Shown here piece by piece: positions 16,044 to 24,306 of a stretch of 64,000 nt of DNA. The translations under genes and the position numbers were made by a program. Under the pieces are notes generated by a model, which worked only from the letters and a program-made list of their open reading frames with translations, did no database searches and was not told the DNA's origin. The stretch's first letter is position 1; the number at the start of each line of letters is the position of its first letter. Source of the DNA: Nocardia australiensis (GTDB lineage Bacteria > Actinomycetota > Actinomycetes > Mycobacteriales > Mycobacteriaceae); the NCBI RefSeq assembly GCF_020733705.1, contig NZ_JAJFZM010000017.1:372001-436000 (forward strand). The letters are read 5' to 3'.

Positions 16044-18040
16044 ACGTACACCACCGCGTTCTCACCGCCGCTGCAGGTAACGACCTGTCCTTCCGCGACG
16101 CAGTTCATCGTGTATGTGCGGCCGGTGACCGGGCTGGTCGCGACGACCGAACGCGATGAGCGCGAAACGTTGGCGGTGGCGGATTCGGCGTATGCCTCGC
16201 GTACCGCCTCCGCGAATTGGCAACTGGTGACACCGCTGCCGGTGGCGGCCCTCGTGTAGTTCCCGGAAGCCGACTGGCCATTGGAGCACGGGCTGGCTCC
16301 GGCCGGGAGCGCGGCCGGAGTCGAGGATGTGGACGCGGAGGACGTCGTCGGTGCGGTGGTGGCGGGACCCGGATTCGCGCCAGGGCGAGCCGTCGATGTC
16401 GAGGTGACGCCGGATTCGCCGCCTGCCGCAGATGTCGTCGTATCGCCGGAACCGAGCACCTGCCAGCCGACCACGCCGCCGACGGCGATGGCTACGACAA
16501 CCGCGAGACCGATCAGCACCGGCGTCAGGACCGATCGACGATTCGATGACCGATCGTATGGATCCGGCCCGTAGTAGTCGTCATCCTGATATTCGCCGGG
16601 CGCCGAGTAGTCGGCGCGAGCCGAGTACTCGGAGGCTCGGGATTCACGGGCGACATGCTGCGGTTGGGGCGGTGGCGGGAATGCGGGGCCCGACGGCGCG
16701 CCTCGATAGTCCGGCCCGTCATCCGAATACCGCTGCGGCGCATACCTTTGGGTCTGCTCATGCTGTTGCGGATCCGAATATGCTTGCGGCGCCGGATTAT
16801 TCCGCGACGGCGCGGGGTAGTTCTGCGCCACCGGGTAGCGCCGCGTTTCGGGCGCGGGCGGTGTGTACGTATCCGAATACTGCTGTGCGCCGGGGTCTTG
16901 CGCGTCCGGATACAACTGCCCGCCCGAATACTGCTGGTCCTCCCGATACAGATGCGCGTCCGGGAACGGCCGGACCGGCGGCTGCTGCGCGTCGGCCGTG
17001 GACGGCTTGGGCAGCTGGTCGGGTAGCGGCGTGAAATACAGTTCGGTGGCGGTCACCACGGTTGGATCGGTAGGAGTGATCACGAACTCGCCGGTGGCTT
17101 CCGGCGGAATGAACGCCGACTGCCGCTGCAATACGGTCGGATCCGTCTGACCGAAGGTCGCCGGATCGGGTGCGCGCACCACGAATGTCGGCGTGTTCGC
17201 TACGGGCGCCGCGCTCAGCGCGGCCCTCGCGGCACGCGCCAGGTCGGTCGCCGTGGGATGACGATCGGCTGGATCCTTGGCCATCCCACGCGCGATCACC
17301 TCATCGAGCGCGGGCGGTATCCCCGCCCGCTGCACGCTCGGACGCGGCGGTGGCTCGGAAAGATGCGCCCGGACAAGCACACTCATGCTCGCGACCGGGA
17401 ACGGCGTTGTTCCGGTGAGCGATTCGTGCAGCACGCAGGCCAGCGAGTAGATATCGGCGCGACCGGTCACCGGACCCACATCGAACCGTTCCGGCGCCAT
17501 ATAGGTATAGGAGCCGACGGCCATACCGACCTGTGTCATCGCCGCGTCGCCCTCGGTATGGGCGATGCCGAAGTCGACGAGATAGGCGAAATCGGCATCG
17601 GTGACCAGGATGTTGGCCGGCTTGACATCGCGATGAACCAGACCGCCCGCGTGCGCGGCATCCAGGCCCGCGGCGATTTGCTCGACGATCGCGACGGCTC
17701 GTTCGGCGCTCAGCGGCCCCTGTTCGCGCAGCAGCGCACGCAGATCGACGCCGGGCACCAGACGCATGTCGATGAACAGCACACTGTCGATCACGCCCCA
17801 GTCGTGGATCGGAATGATGTGCGGCTCGGCCAGCCGCGCGGCGGCCTGTGATTCACGCCGGAAACGCAGCTGATACGCGGGATCCTGGGCGAGTGCCTCC
17901 GAGAGGAGCTTGACAGCCACCACCCGGTCTTTCACCGTGTCGTACGCCTCGTAGACCTCGCCCATGCCGCCCTTACCGAGCAGCGAACGCAGCTCGTATG
18001 GGCCGAACCGACTTCCGACTCTCCAACCAGGTCCGTCCAC
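16037..18040 (-). CDS. Membrane Ser/Thr protein kinase with extracytoplasmic tail
   Basis: 667 aa from GTG 18040 (GAGGAG about 11 bases upstream). The kinase domain is about 14-275: GKGGMGEVYEA, Lys44, catalytic VHRDVKPANIL (Asp138), DFG 156-158, APE-type YMAPERFD. A Tyr/Gln/Pro/Asp-rich juxtamembrane linker of about 200 residues, with many Tyr-Ser and Tyr-Pro pairs, reaches a single membrane helix near 505-527 (VLIGLAVVVAIAVGGVVGW). Outside lies a Thr/Ser linker and a small Cys-containing domain (SPCSNGQ, TSCQFAE, MNCVAEGQ, VTCSGG). The layout is that of mycobacterial Pkn receptor kinases. The start lies 12 bases after the end of the LuxR remnant. Confidence 0.9.
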   Translation of the reverse strand: MDGPGWRVGSRFGPYELRSLLGKGGMGEVYEAYDTVKDRVVAVKLLSEALAQDPAYQLRFRRESQAAARLAEPHIIPIHDWGVIDSVLFIDMRLVPGVDLRALLREQGPLSAERAVAIVEQIAAGLDAAHAGGLVHRDVKPANILVTDADFAYLVDFGIAHTEGDAAMTQVGMAVGSYTYMAPERFDVGPVTGRADIYSLACVLHESLTGTTPFPVASMSVLVRAHLSEPPPRPSVQRAGIPPALDEVIARGMAKDPADRHPTATDLARAARAALSAAPVANTPTFVVRAPDPATFGQTDPTVLQRQSAFIPPEATGEFVITPTDPTVVTATELYFTPLPDQLPKPSTADAQQPPVRPFPDAHLYREDQQYSGGQLYPDAQDPGAQQYSDTYTPPAPETRRYPVAQNYPAPSRNNPAPQAYSDPQQHEQTQRYAPQRYSDDGPDYRGAPSGPAFPPPPQPQHVARESRASEYSARADYSAPGEYQDDDYYGPDPYDRSSNRRSVLTPVLIGLAVVVAIAVGGVVGWQVLGSGDTTTSAAGGESGVTSTSTARPGANPGPATTAPTTSSASTSSTPAALPAGASPCSNGQSASGNYTRAATGSGVTSCQFAEAVREAYAESATANVSRSSRSVVATSPVTGRTYTMNCVAEGQVVTCSGGENAVVYVY

Positions 18041-18052
18041 CCCGTCATCTCC

Positions 18053-18331
18053 TCATTTTCCTGGGTCGCGGTCACGCACCGCAATCACGTTGATTCGCGA
18101 CCGGGGCATGTCGTCAACCAGTGGATTCTCCTGGCGAGACCACCCGTGGTCAAACGCAAACACGATCGCGGCGGATCGATCGCGCAACTCTAGTTTGCCG
18201 AATATATGCCCCACATGGCTTTTCACGATTACTTCAGAGATTCCGAGTTCCCAGGCTATCTCCGAATCGACGCGTCCACGGCCGATCAATTCGAGCACCT
18301 CGTACTCTCGTCTTACCGGCGGCCCGGATGC
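18053..18331 (-). pseudogene. LuxR/NarL-type HTH remnant, receiver domain missing
   Basis: The reverse-strand frame ending at TGA 18053 encodes a recognisable LuxR C-terminal DNA-binding domain: VRREYEVLELIGRGRVDSEIAWELGISEVIVKSHVGHIF (split here as VRREYEVLELIGRGR and VKSHVGHIFGKLELRDRSAA). It parallels the response regulator at 21387-22052 (LTPREREVLELIAKG...VKTHVSKVFSKLDLRDRAQA). No receiver domain precedes it, and upstream the frame overlaps the end of the next kinase and loses similarity. About 25 extra residues follow the HTH. It is a truncated gene or an unusual stand-alone HTH; I found no good start codon. Confidence 0.65.
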
Positions 18332-18377
18332 CGATCGTCGAGGCGCCGGCCGTCGACTGAGTCCGTGCCTGCGGCCA

Positions 18378-20249
18378 CTACAGCGGCGCCGCAGACCACC
18401 ATGCCGACACCGCGTCCCGCGCCGAAGGCGGGGCATTCCGCGGGTCGCCGGAGGTGCCGTGATAGCTCACATACAGCAGGTAGCTGGATCGGGCGGGATC
18501 AGATTCGAAGCTGACCAGTAGTTTTGCCGTCTCATAGTCCTGAGTGAGCGAACCGGGCGGGTCGGGCACGGTCCACAGATGTGCGTTCTGGGTTGCGTCC
18601 TTCTTGCGCCCCGGTGTCGCTGTGTTCGACGGTAACGCGACGACGACCGCCCGCGCGGTCGCCGGTGAGTCGTAGGCAAGGATCGTGTAGTTCATATGCT
18701 TGGTATCGGAGACATCGCGACTGCACTCCCATGCCGCGACCCACCGGCTCGATTGCAGCGGTTCATCTTTGACTCGCAAACCGTTCGCGGGCTTGGTGGA
18801 CACACATTCCGCGTCCTGATAGGCGGTGTCACCGAATGGGCCGGTCCCCTGCGGCAGCAGGTTGGGAAACGCCCTGCGGCTCACAGCCAGGGGATCCGCA
18901 GGGGGTGTCGACGGGGCGGTCAGCGGCGCGGTCACACCGGACGACACATCAGCGTCCTCTCCCGACCTCCATCCGAGGGCGACCAGCGCGATAACAGCGA
19001 GTAGCACGACAACGACAGCCACCACCCCGAGGACGATCCACATCGTCGCGCCCGAGGACCCACGCGATGGCATCGAGTGCGGGCCACCGAAATTCGGCCC
19101 TGGGGGCGGAGAAGGCGGATAGCCCGGCGACGGAGACGGCTGCGCGGCAACGGGGTTCGCCGCTGCCGGTGCCCCATACCTGGGCTGCTGCGGCGCCGCG
19201 ACCGGCTGCACCGCCCCAACCGTCGCAGAACCCGGGATCGGCTGTGCTACAACGTGATTCGCGAGTCCCTGGCCCGAGTAGGCCGAAGGTTGCACGGGGA
19301 CAGCCGAATTCACTGGCGGTGCGATCACGGCCGCCCTCTGGGCGAGATACCCGGCGGCCGGGAGCGGCGGCGGCACCGCGACGATGGCCGGACCCGGTCC
19401 CGGCCGCGGCGGCGCAGACGCGGTGAGGGCATGACGGGCGGCGGCGGCGAACGCGGAGCACGAATCGAAGCGCTGCTCGGGACGTTTGGCCATGGCCTTG
19501 GCCAGCACCACGTCCAGCGCCGGATTCAAACCCGGCCGTTTGGTATTCAAGGGCGGCGCGGCGAGCTGGAGGTGACCACGGATGATGTCGTTCGGATCGG
19601 GGGCATCGAACGGAGCCATCCCGGTGAACAGCCAATACAGCGCACAGGCCAGCGAGTATTGATCGGAGTGATGGTCGAGGTGGGCGCCGGTCATCTGCTC
19701 GGGCGAGGCGTAGGCGAGCGTCGCGGTGAACATGCCGACCTGCGTCAGGTGCGTGGAATCCTCACGCAGCCTGGCGATGCCCAGATCGGCGAGAAATACC
19801 CGCTCGCCGTGCCCGCCGATCGAACGCGCCAGCATGATATTCGCCGGTTTCACGTCCCGGTGCAGCACGCCCATGCCGTGCGCGTAATCCAGTGCGTCCG
19901 CGACACCTTCGATGATCTGCACCGCACGCTCCGGCGGCAGTGTCAGCGGATTCACCGTGGCGGCATCAACGCCGTCGACGTACTGCATCGAGATCCACAG
20001 CTGCTCGTCCTCGGAGCCACGGTCGTAAACGGTGACGATATTCGGATGGTCGAGGTGAGCGGCCAGATCGGCCTCCCGCTCGAAGCGGGCCCGCACCTCG
20101 GCGTCGGTGAACAGCTCGCGACTGAGCAGCTTGAGCGCGGTCTGCCGAGACAGCCGTGGGTGCCGGGCCAGATACACCGATCCCATGCCGCCCTGCCCGA
20201 GCAGACGCTCGATGGTGAACCCGGCGAACACCTCACCGTCGTTCAGCAA
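18378..20249 (-). CDS. Membrane Ser/Thr protein kinase with extracytoplasmic sensor-like domain
   Basis: 623 aa, apparently starting at TTG 20249 after a GGGGG-type ribosome site. The kinase domain is 10-270: GQGGMGSVYLARH, Lys40, HRDVKPANIML (Asp132), and DLG instead of DFG at 155-157. A Pro/Ala-rich linker of about 120 residues leads to a membrane helix near 398-422 (VLGVVAVVVVLLAVIALVAL). An extracellular domain of about 200 residues follows (AECVSTKPANGL...WAAWECSRD pattern), with two cysteines likely paired. It resembles the PknD/PknF class of receptor kinases. Its distal end overlaps the LuxR remnant region. Confidence 0.88.
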   Translation of the reverse strand: MLNDGEVFAGFTIERLLGQGGMGSVYLARHPRLSRQTALKLLSRELFTDAEVRARFEREADLAAHLDHPNIVTVYDRGSEDEQLWISMQYVDGVDAATVNPLTLPPERAVQIIEGVADALDYAHGMGVLHRDVKPANIMLARSIGGHGERVFLADLGIARLREDSTHLTQVGMFTATLAYASPEQMTGAHLDHHSDQYSLACALYWLFTGMAPFDAPDPNDIIRGHLQLAAPPLNTKRPGLNPALDVVLAKAMAKRPEQRFDSCSAFAAAARHALTASAPPRPGPGPAIVAVPPPLPAAGYLAQRAAVIAPPVNSAVPVQPSAYSGQGLANHVVAQPIPGSATVGAVQPVAAPQQPRYGAPAAANPVAAQPSPSPGYPPSPPPGPNFGGPHSMPSRGSSGATMWIVLGVVAVVVVLLAVIALVALGWRSGEDADVSSGVTAPLTAPSTPPADPLAVSRRAFPNLLPQGTGPFGDTAYQDAECVSTKPANGLRVKDEPLQSSRWVAAWECSRDVSDTKHMNYTILAYDSPATARAVVVALPSNTATPGRKKDATQNAHLWTVPDPPGSLTQDYETAKLLVSFESDPARSSYLLYVSYHGTSGDPRNAPPSARDAVSAWWSAAPL

Positions 20250-20456
20250 CGCGACCCCCTTCGAGGTGAATACAGGCCAGTCAGCTTAGCGGGTAGCCCT
20301 GTGGCCACGATGTTTCGAATTCTCCGTGAAAATCAGCGAAACTGTCTGCAGGCATCATCGTCTCGTCATCGCTGGCGGTGCTGCCAACGTCCGGTCACCG
20401 ACCGGACTAGCTTTGGGTGTGACGGTTAGTTTGCACCGCCGACGAGCAACGGTCAC

Positions 20457-21380
20457 ATGTTGTGGTGGTGGGGAAGACGCGGTGGTGAGGTTTTGAGTTC
20501 GATTCCCGCTTGTCGGGTTGTGTTGCGCTGTGCTGCCCTTGTCACGCTGCTCATGGTGACATCCTGCGGATTAATACCGAACAAACACGCCCCGGCGAGC
20601 GCACCGACGATCACCGTCGATCCCGCCGGTTCCTGGCGTCCCGGACCAGCGGTCAAACTGCCGGATTCGCTGGCCGCCGAATTCACCCAGTTGCAGCCCA
20701 GACTGCCAGGTCAGGTCGGGATGGCGATCATGCCTGTCGGCGGCGGCCGGATGACCATCTTCGGCGATTGGACCAGCGGTATCGCCTGGTCCACCATCAA
20801 GGTGCCGCTCGCGATCGCGGCGCTGCGGCACGATCCGGTCGTCGCCGAGGGCTACGCTGAGGCGGCCATCACCGTCTCCGATAACGGTGCGGCCCAAGCG
20901 CTTTGGAATTCACTCGGGGACGGCCCCGAGGCCGCGAAGGCGGTCCAGGAGGTGCTGGACGAGGCAGGCGACTCGGTGACCGGCGTGGCCGGACCACGAA
21001 CCAGGATGGATTACAACTCCTTCGGATCGACCGAGTGGTCGCTGGCCAACCAGGCTCGTTTCGCCTCGAAGCTGCCGTGCCTCGAGCAGGCTTCCGCCGT
21101 CACCGAGTTGATGCAACAGATCACCCCGGAGCAGCGCTGGGGACTCGGCTCGATCACTGGCGCCGAGTTCAAGGGTGGCTGGGGCCCCGACGACGATACC
21201 GGCGTTTACCTGGTCAGGCAGTTCGGCGTGGTGCCGACCAAATCCGGTAGCGTCGCCATCGCCCTTGCGGCACAGGCAGATTCGGGCGAGTTCGAGGACT
21301 CCACCGCACTGCTCGACCGGCTCGCACTGCTGATTTCCCATCACCTCGACGACCTGCGCGGCGGTAAGTGTCCCCGCTGA
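20457..21380 (+). CDS. Beta-lactamase-like serine hydrolase lipoprotein, copy 2
   Basis: 307 aa, paralogue of the gene at 12427-13362. Both share FGDWT-G-AWST-K-PL-IAAL, SDN-AA--LW-SLG, QRWGLG--TGAEFKGGWGPD and YLVRQFGV. The lipobox Cys37 is in MVTSC. Motifs are SxxK at Ser112-Lys115, SDN at 141-143 and KGG near 240. The start is uncertain: ATG 20457, or TTG 20493, which has GGTGAGG close upstream and would leave a shorter, more typical signal peptide. It is expected outside the membrane. It converges on the response regulator gene. Confidence 0.8.
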   Translation: MLWWWGRRGGEVLSSIPACRVVLRCAALVTLLMVTSCGLIPNKHAPASAPTITVDPAGSWRPGPAVKLPDSLAAEFTQLQPRLPGQVGMAIMPVGGGRMTIFGDWTSGIAWSTIKVPLAIAALRHDPVVAEGYAEAAITVSDNGAAQALWNSLGDGPEAAKAVQEVLDEAGDSVTGVAGPRTRMDYNSFGSTEWSLANQARFASKLPCLEQASAVTELMQQITPEQRWGLGSITGAEFKGGWGPDDDTGVYLVRQFGVVPTKSGSVAIALAAQADSGEFEDSTALLDRLALLISHHLDDLRGGKCPR

Positions 21381-21386
21381 GCGCGA

Positions 21387-22052
21387 TCAGCCCGGGGTGA
21401 CCAGCCCGGATTCGTAGGCGAGCACGACAGCCTGTGCGCGGTCGCGCAGATCGAGCTTCGAGAACACCTTGGACACATGGGTTTTCACGGTCTGCTCGGC
21501 CACGAACAGTGATGTGGCGATCTCGGTGTTGGACATCCCCTTCGCGATCAGCTCCAGCACCTCACGTTCACGCGGGGTCAGCGAACCGAGCGCGGGCGTC
21601 GGCTTGGCACGATTGGCGCTCCGGCGCCGCGTGACATCGGCGATCAATCTGCGAGTGACGGTGGGCGCCAGCAACGCCTGGCCGTCGGCGACCACGCGGA
21701 CCGCGCGCACCAGTTCCTCGGCAGGCGCGTCCTTGAGCAGGAATCCGCTCGCGCCGAGACTGAGCGCCTCATAGACGTAGTCGTCGATATCGAAGGTGGT
21801 GAGCATCAGCACCCGCACCGGCGGTTCGAAACCCGCCGCCAGGATGGCGCGAGCGGCATCGAGACCGTTCATCTCCGGCATGCGCACATCCATCAGCACC
21901 ACGTCGGGTCGCAGCCGCTTGGCCTCTGCCACCGCGATCTTCCCATCCGACGCGTCACCGACAACACTGATATCGGACTGAGCACCGAGCAACGCCCCGA
22001 AACCTTGGCGCACCATCGCCTGATCGTCGGCGATCAAAACCGTTATAGCCAC
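21387..22052 (-). CDS. NarL/LuxR-family response regulator
   Basis: 221 aa from GTG 22052. Receiver domain 1-120: acidic pair DD 9-10, phospho-acceptor Asp55 in LMDVRMP, and Lys of FLLKDA near 105. Linker, then LuxR HTH about 152-215 (LTPREREVLELIAKGMSN, VKTHVSKVFSKL). It is paired with the histidine kinase immediately upstream on the same strand (29-base gap), so the two form one two-component system. Its HTH is strikingly like the orphan remnant at 18053-18331. Confidence 0.95.
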   Translation of the reverse strand: MAITVLIADDQAMVRQGFGALLGAQSDISVVGDASDGKIAVAEAKRLRPDVVLMDVRMPEMNGLDAARAILAAGFEPPVRVLMLTTFDIDDYVYEALSLGASGFLLKDAPAEELVRAVRVVADGQALLAPTVTRRLIADVTRRRSANRAKPTPALGSLTPREREVLELIAKGMSNTEIATSLFVAEQTVKTHVSKVFSKLDLRDRAQAVVLAYESGLVTPG

Positions 22053-22081
22053 GAGGTGAGCTTAAGCTGGTCCGCGTCGGT

Positions 22082-23296
22082 TCAGCCGTCGACCATCCCC
22101 GCGAAGGACGGGTCGAGGATCGGGGCCGGCGTCAGGGGTAGCCGGGCTCGTACTTCGAAACCACCGTCGGGCCGCGGTGTGGCACTCATCTCGCCGCCGG
22201 CGGCCAGTGCGCGCGCACGCATTCCGGTGATCCCGTGGCCGCCGGTGTCTGCGTGCCTGGCGCCCGGCGCACCGAACCCGTTGCCGACCACCAGGTACAG
22301 GTCGACGCCGCACACGATGTCGACTGTCACCGGCGCACCGGGCGCATGCCTGGACGCGTTCGAAAGTGACTCCTGCACAATCCGGTACAGCGCGAGACCC
22401 GTGGCTTCCGGCACCGTCTCGAGAGGCCCGTCGATCGTCCATTCGATCAGCACACCGGCCCGGCGGGCAGCCTCGAACAGGCTGAGCACATCGGTGGCCT
22501 TCGGTTGCGGCGCGTGCTCGGGCAGCTGACCATCGCTGCGCAGCACACCGAGCATGCCGCGAATCTCGTTCAACGCCTCGCGTGCCGTGGCACCGATGGA
22601 TTCGAATTCCGCGCGCGCGGCGGGCGTGACCCCCTCGACCCGGTACGGTGCGGTCTGCGCCTGCACCACCACCAATGACATGTGGTGTGCCACCACATCG
22701 TGCAGGTCACGAGCGATGCGCGCCTTTTCCTCGAGGATCGCGCGCCGCGCACGTTCGACCTCGTTCTGCTCTTCCTGGCGCACCAACTGCTGGCGTGACT
22801 GCACCAACCAGCGCACCAGCAACCCGAGCAACACCACGGCCGCGAGCGCGATCGGCCAGCCCCATACCGAACTCGCGAGATCACCGCCGCCATCGGCCAT
22901 GGTGGTGCCGAGCAGCAGTGAGGTGGCGACCCAGGCAACGGCGATGATCGGCACCGCCGCACGCACCGCCACCGCGAACAGCAGCGCGAACAGGCACAGG
23001 ATGTGTACGACCTGGATCGGAATGTCGTTGTGCGGTTGATGCGGTATCGCCAGCGCGATGATCAGCGCGGAACCCGCCGAAATCGCCCAGCCGAGCGCGG
23101 GATTGATCCGAACGAGCAGGATCGGGAACGCGGCGAGCGCGGCGATGAACGGCTGCACCGCCACCGGCACCGCGTGGGTGAGGTGCAGGGTCGGCCATGC
23201 CACCGCAATGAAGGTGCTCGCCACGATCACCGTGAACACGTCGAACCACATCCGAGCGTTCATCACCCGCGTCCCGGCACGCCTTTTCTGCTTCAT
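22082..23296 (-). CDS. Two-component sensor histidine kinase (HisKA_3 type)
   Basis: 404 aa from the ATG at 23296, with TAGTCT exactly seven bases upstream (leaderless). Four to six N-terminal membrane helices (about 18-165) have almost no extracytoplasmic loop, so the signal is probably sensed in or at the membrane. The dimerisation/phospho-acceptor segment is IARDLHDVVAHHMSLVV (His199). The ATPase domain has IVQESLSNASRHAPG (N box) and HGITGMRARA (G box). The C-terminal PLTPAP tail is short. The signal is unknown. It heads the operon with the response regulator. Confidence 0.93.
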   Translation of the reverse strand: MKQKRRAGTRVMNARMWFDVFTVIVASTFIAVAWPTLHLTHAVPVAVQPFIAALAAFPILLVRINPALGWAISAGSALIIALAIPHQPHNDIPIQVVHILCLFALLFAVAVRAAVPIIAVAWVATSLLLGTTMADGGGDLASSVWGWPIALAAVVLLGLLVRWLVQSRQQLVRQEEQNEVERARRAILEEKARIARDLHDVVAHHMSLVVVQAQTAPYRVEGVTPAARAEFESIGATAREALNEIRGMLGVLRSDGQLPEHAPQPKATDVLSLFEAARRAGVLIEWTIDGPLETVPEATGLALYRIVQESLSNASRHAPGAPVTVDIVCGVDLYLVVGNGFGAPGARHADTGGHGITGMRARALAAGGEMSATPRPDGGFEVRARLPLTPAPILDPSFAGMVDG

Positions 23297-23303
23297 ACCT
23301 ATG

Positions 23304-23309
23304 AGACTA
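23304..23309 (-). promoter_or_regulatory. -10 box for the histidine kinase operon (leaderless)
   Basis: TAGTCT on the reverse strand, seven bases (cataggt) before the ATG at 23296. Confidence 0.6.
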
Positions 23310-23449
23310 GAAACCCGAGCCAGCCGCGGTCCTCATACCCACGGGTGAATTCGCACCCGATACCCGAGTGTTAGCCCATTCGGCACCTCCCCCGGCGGCG
23401 TGGCGTGGGAACCGCACCACGGCAGGAGGCACCTCGGCACGACCGCCAA

Positions 23450-23455
23450 TACGGT
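23450..23455 (+). promoter_or_regulatory. -10 box for the phospholipase-like gene (leaderless)
   Basis: TACGGT eight bases before the ATG at 23464. Spacing is one base longer than most others in this window. Confidence 0.4.
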
Positions 23456-23463
23456 TACTGTCC

Positions 23464-24306
23464 ATGAGCACACCGACCACCGCATGGCAGGCCGGCACCG
23501 AAGCAGCGGCCGCCACCGACGACGTTTCGCGCCGATCGGGCATCAGCCCCTCGGAGCATCGACGCTCGGGATATCGACGCGGCGCGGCGCTGACCGCCGC
23601 AGCGCTCACCACCATGGCCGCCACAGTCGTCTTCGCACCGGCAACATATGCCGTCACGACCGATCGGTCCGCGATGCAGAACGCCGCGGCGACCGCCGCG
23701 GTCGGCAAACTCACCACGGGCCCCGGCCTGGACGCCGCGTTCCCCGACGACTTCACCACCATGCTCGGATACCGACCCGGCATCGTCAACGGTCTGATGG
23801 CGAACCCGAACGGCGACTGCTCCTCACCGGTCACCCTGCCCGCCGAATTCGATACCGCGTGCAAGGCCCACGATCTCGGCTACGACCTGCTGCGCTATGC
23901 CGATCGGCACAATGCGCCGCTCGGCCCTTGGGCCCGCCAGGCGCTCGACACCACCCTCGGACAACACATGCACGAGGCGTGCGCGACCCGCGAGGACCCC
24001 TTCTCCCGTACCCGCTGCGACACCATGGCCTCCATCGCGACCACGTTCGTGGACCTCAACTCGAGGCGCCAGGACTACGGTCCGCCGGTCGTCGAAACAC
24101 TGACGGTCACAACGGCTTCCGAGAATGCCCGCAGCTTCGGCGGTTGGCTCTGGTTGATGATCGGCGGCGGTCTGGTCGGCCTCGCCGGGGCTGTGGCGGG
24201 TGTTTTCCCCGTCATTCGCCGGTCCGCCGATCGCACCCGAGCGCGCCGTACCCGCGCCGCCGTGCCTACAACGAATCACGCTGAAGCACTGGGTATTCCT
24301 CGATGA
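23464..24306 (+). CDS. Secreted or membrane-anchored prokaryotic phospholipase A2-like protein
   Basis: 280 aa. After an N-terminal hydrophobic export segment (about 40-64, ending near TYAVTT) comes a small helical domain with the bacterial PLA2 signature: a Cys, then CKAHDLGYDLLRY, with catalytic His136-Asp137, and further cysteines at 119, 133 and downstream (EACATRED, SRTRCD). A second membrane segment near 235-257 (GWLWLMIGGGLVGLAGAVAGVF) anchors it, followed by an Arg-rich tail. The fold resembles Streptomyces PLA2, but it is larger and membrane-tethered. The stop overlaps the next start (ATGA), so it is coupled to the alpha/beta hydrolase. Confidence 0.75.
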   Translation: MSTPTTAWQAGTEAAAATDDVSRRSGISPSEHRRSGYRRGAALTAAALTTMAATVVFAPATYAVTTDRSAMQNAAATAAVGKLTTGPGLDAAFPDDFTTMLGYRPGIVNGLMANPNGDCSSPVTLPAEFDTACKAHDLGYDLLRYADRHNAPLGPWARQALDTTLGQHMHEACATREDPFSRTRCDTMASIATTFVDLNSRRQDYGPPVVETLTVTTASENARSFGGWLWLMIGGGLVGLAGAVAGVFPVIRRSADRTRARRTRAAVPTTNHAEALGIPR

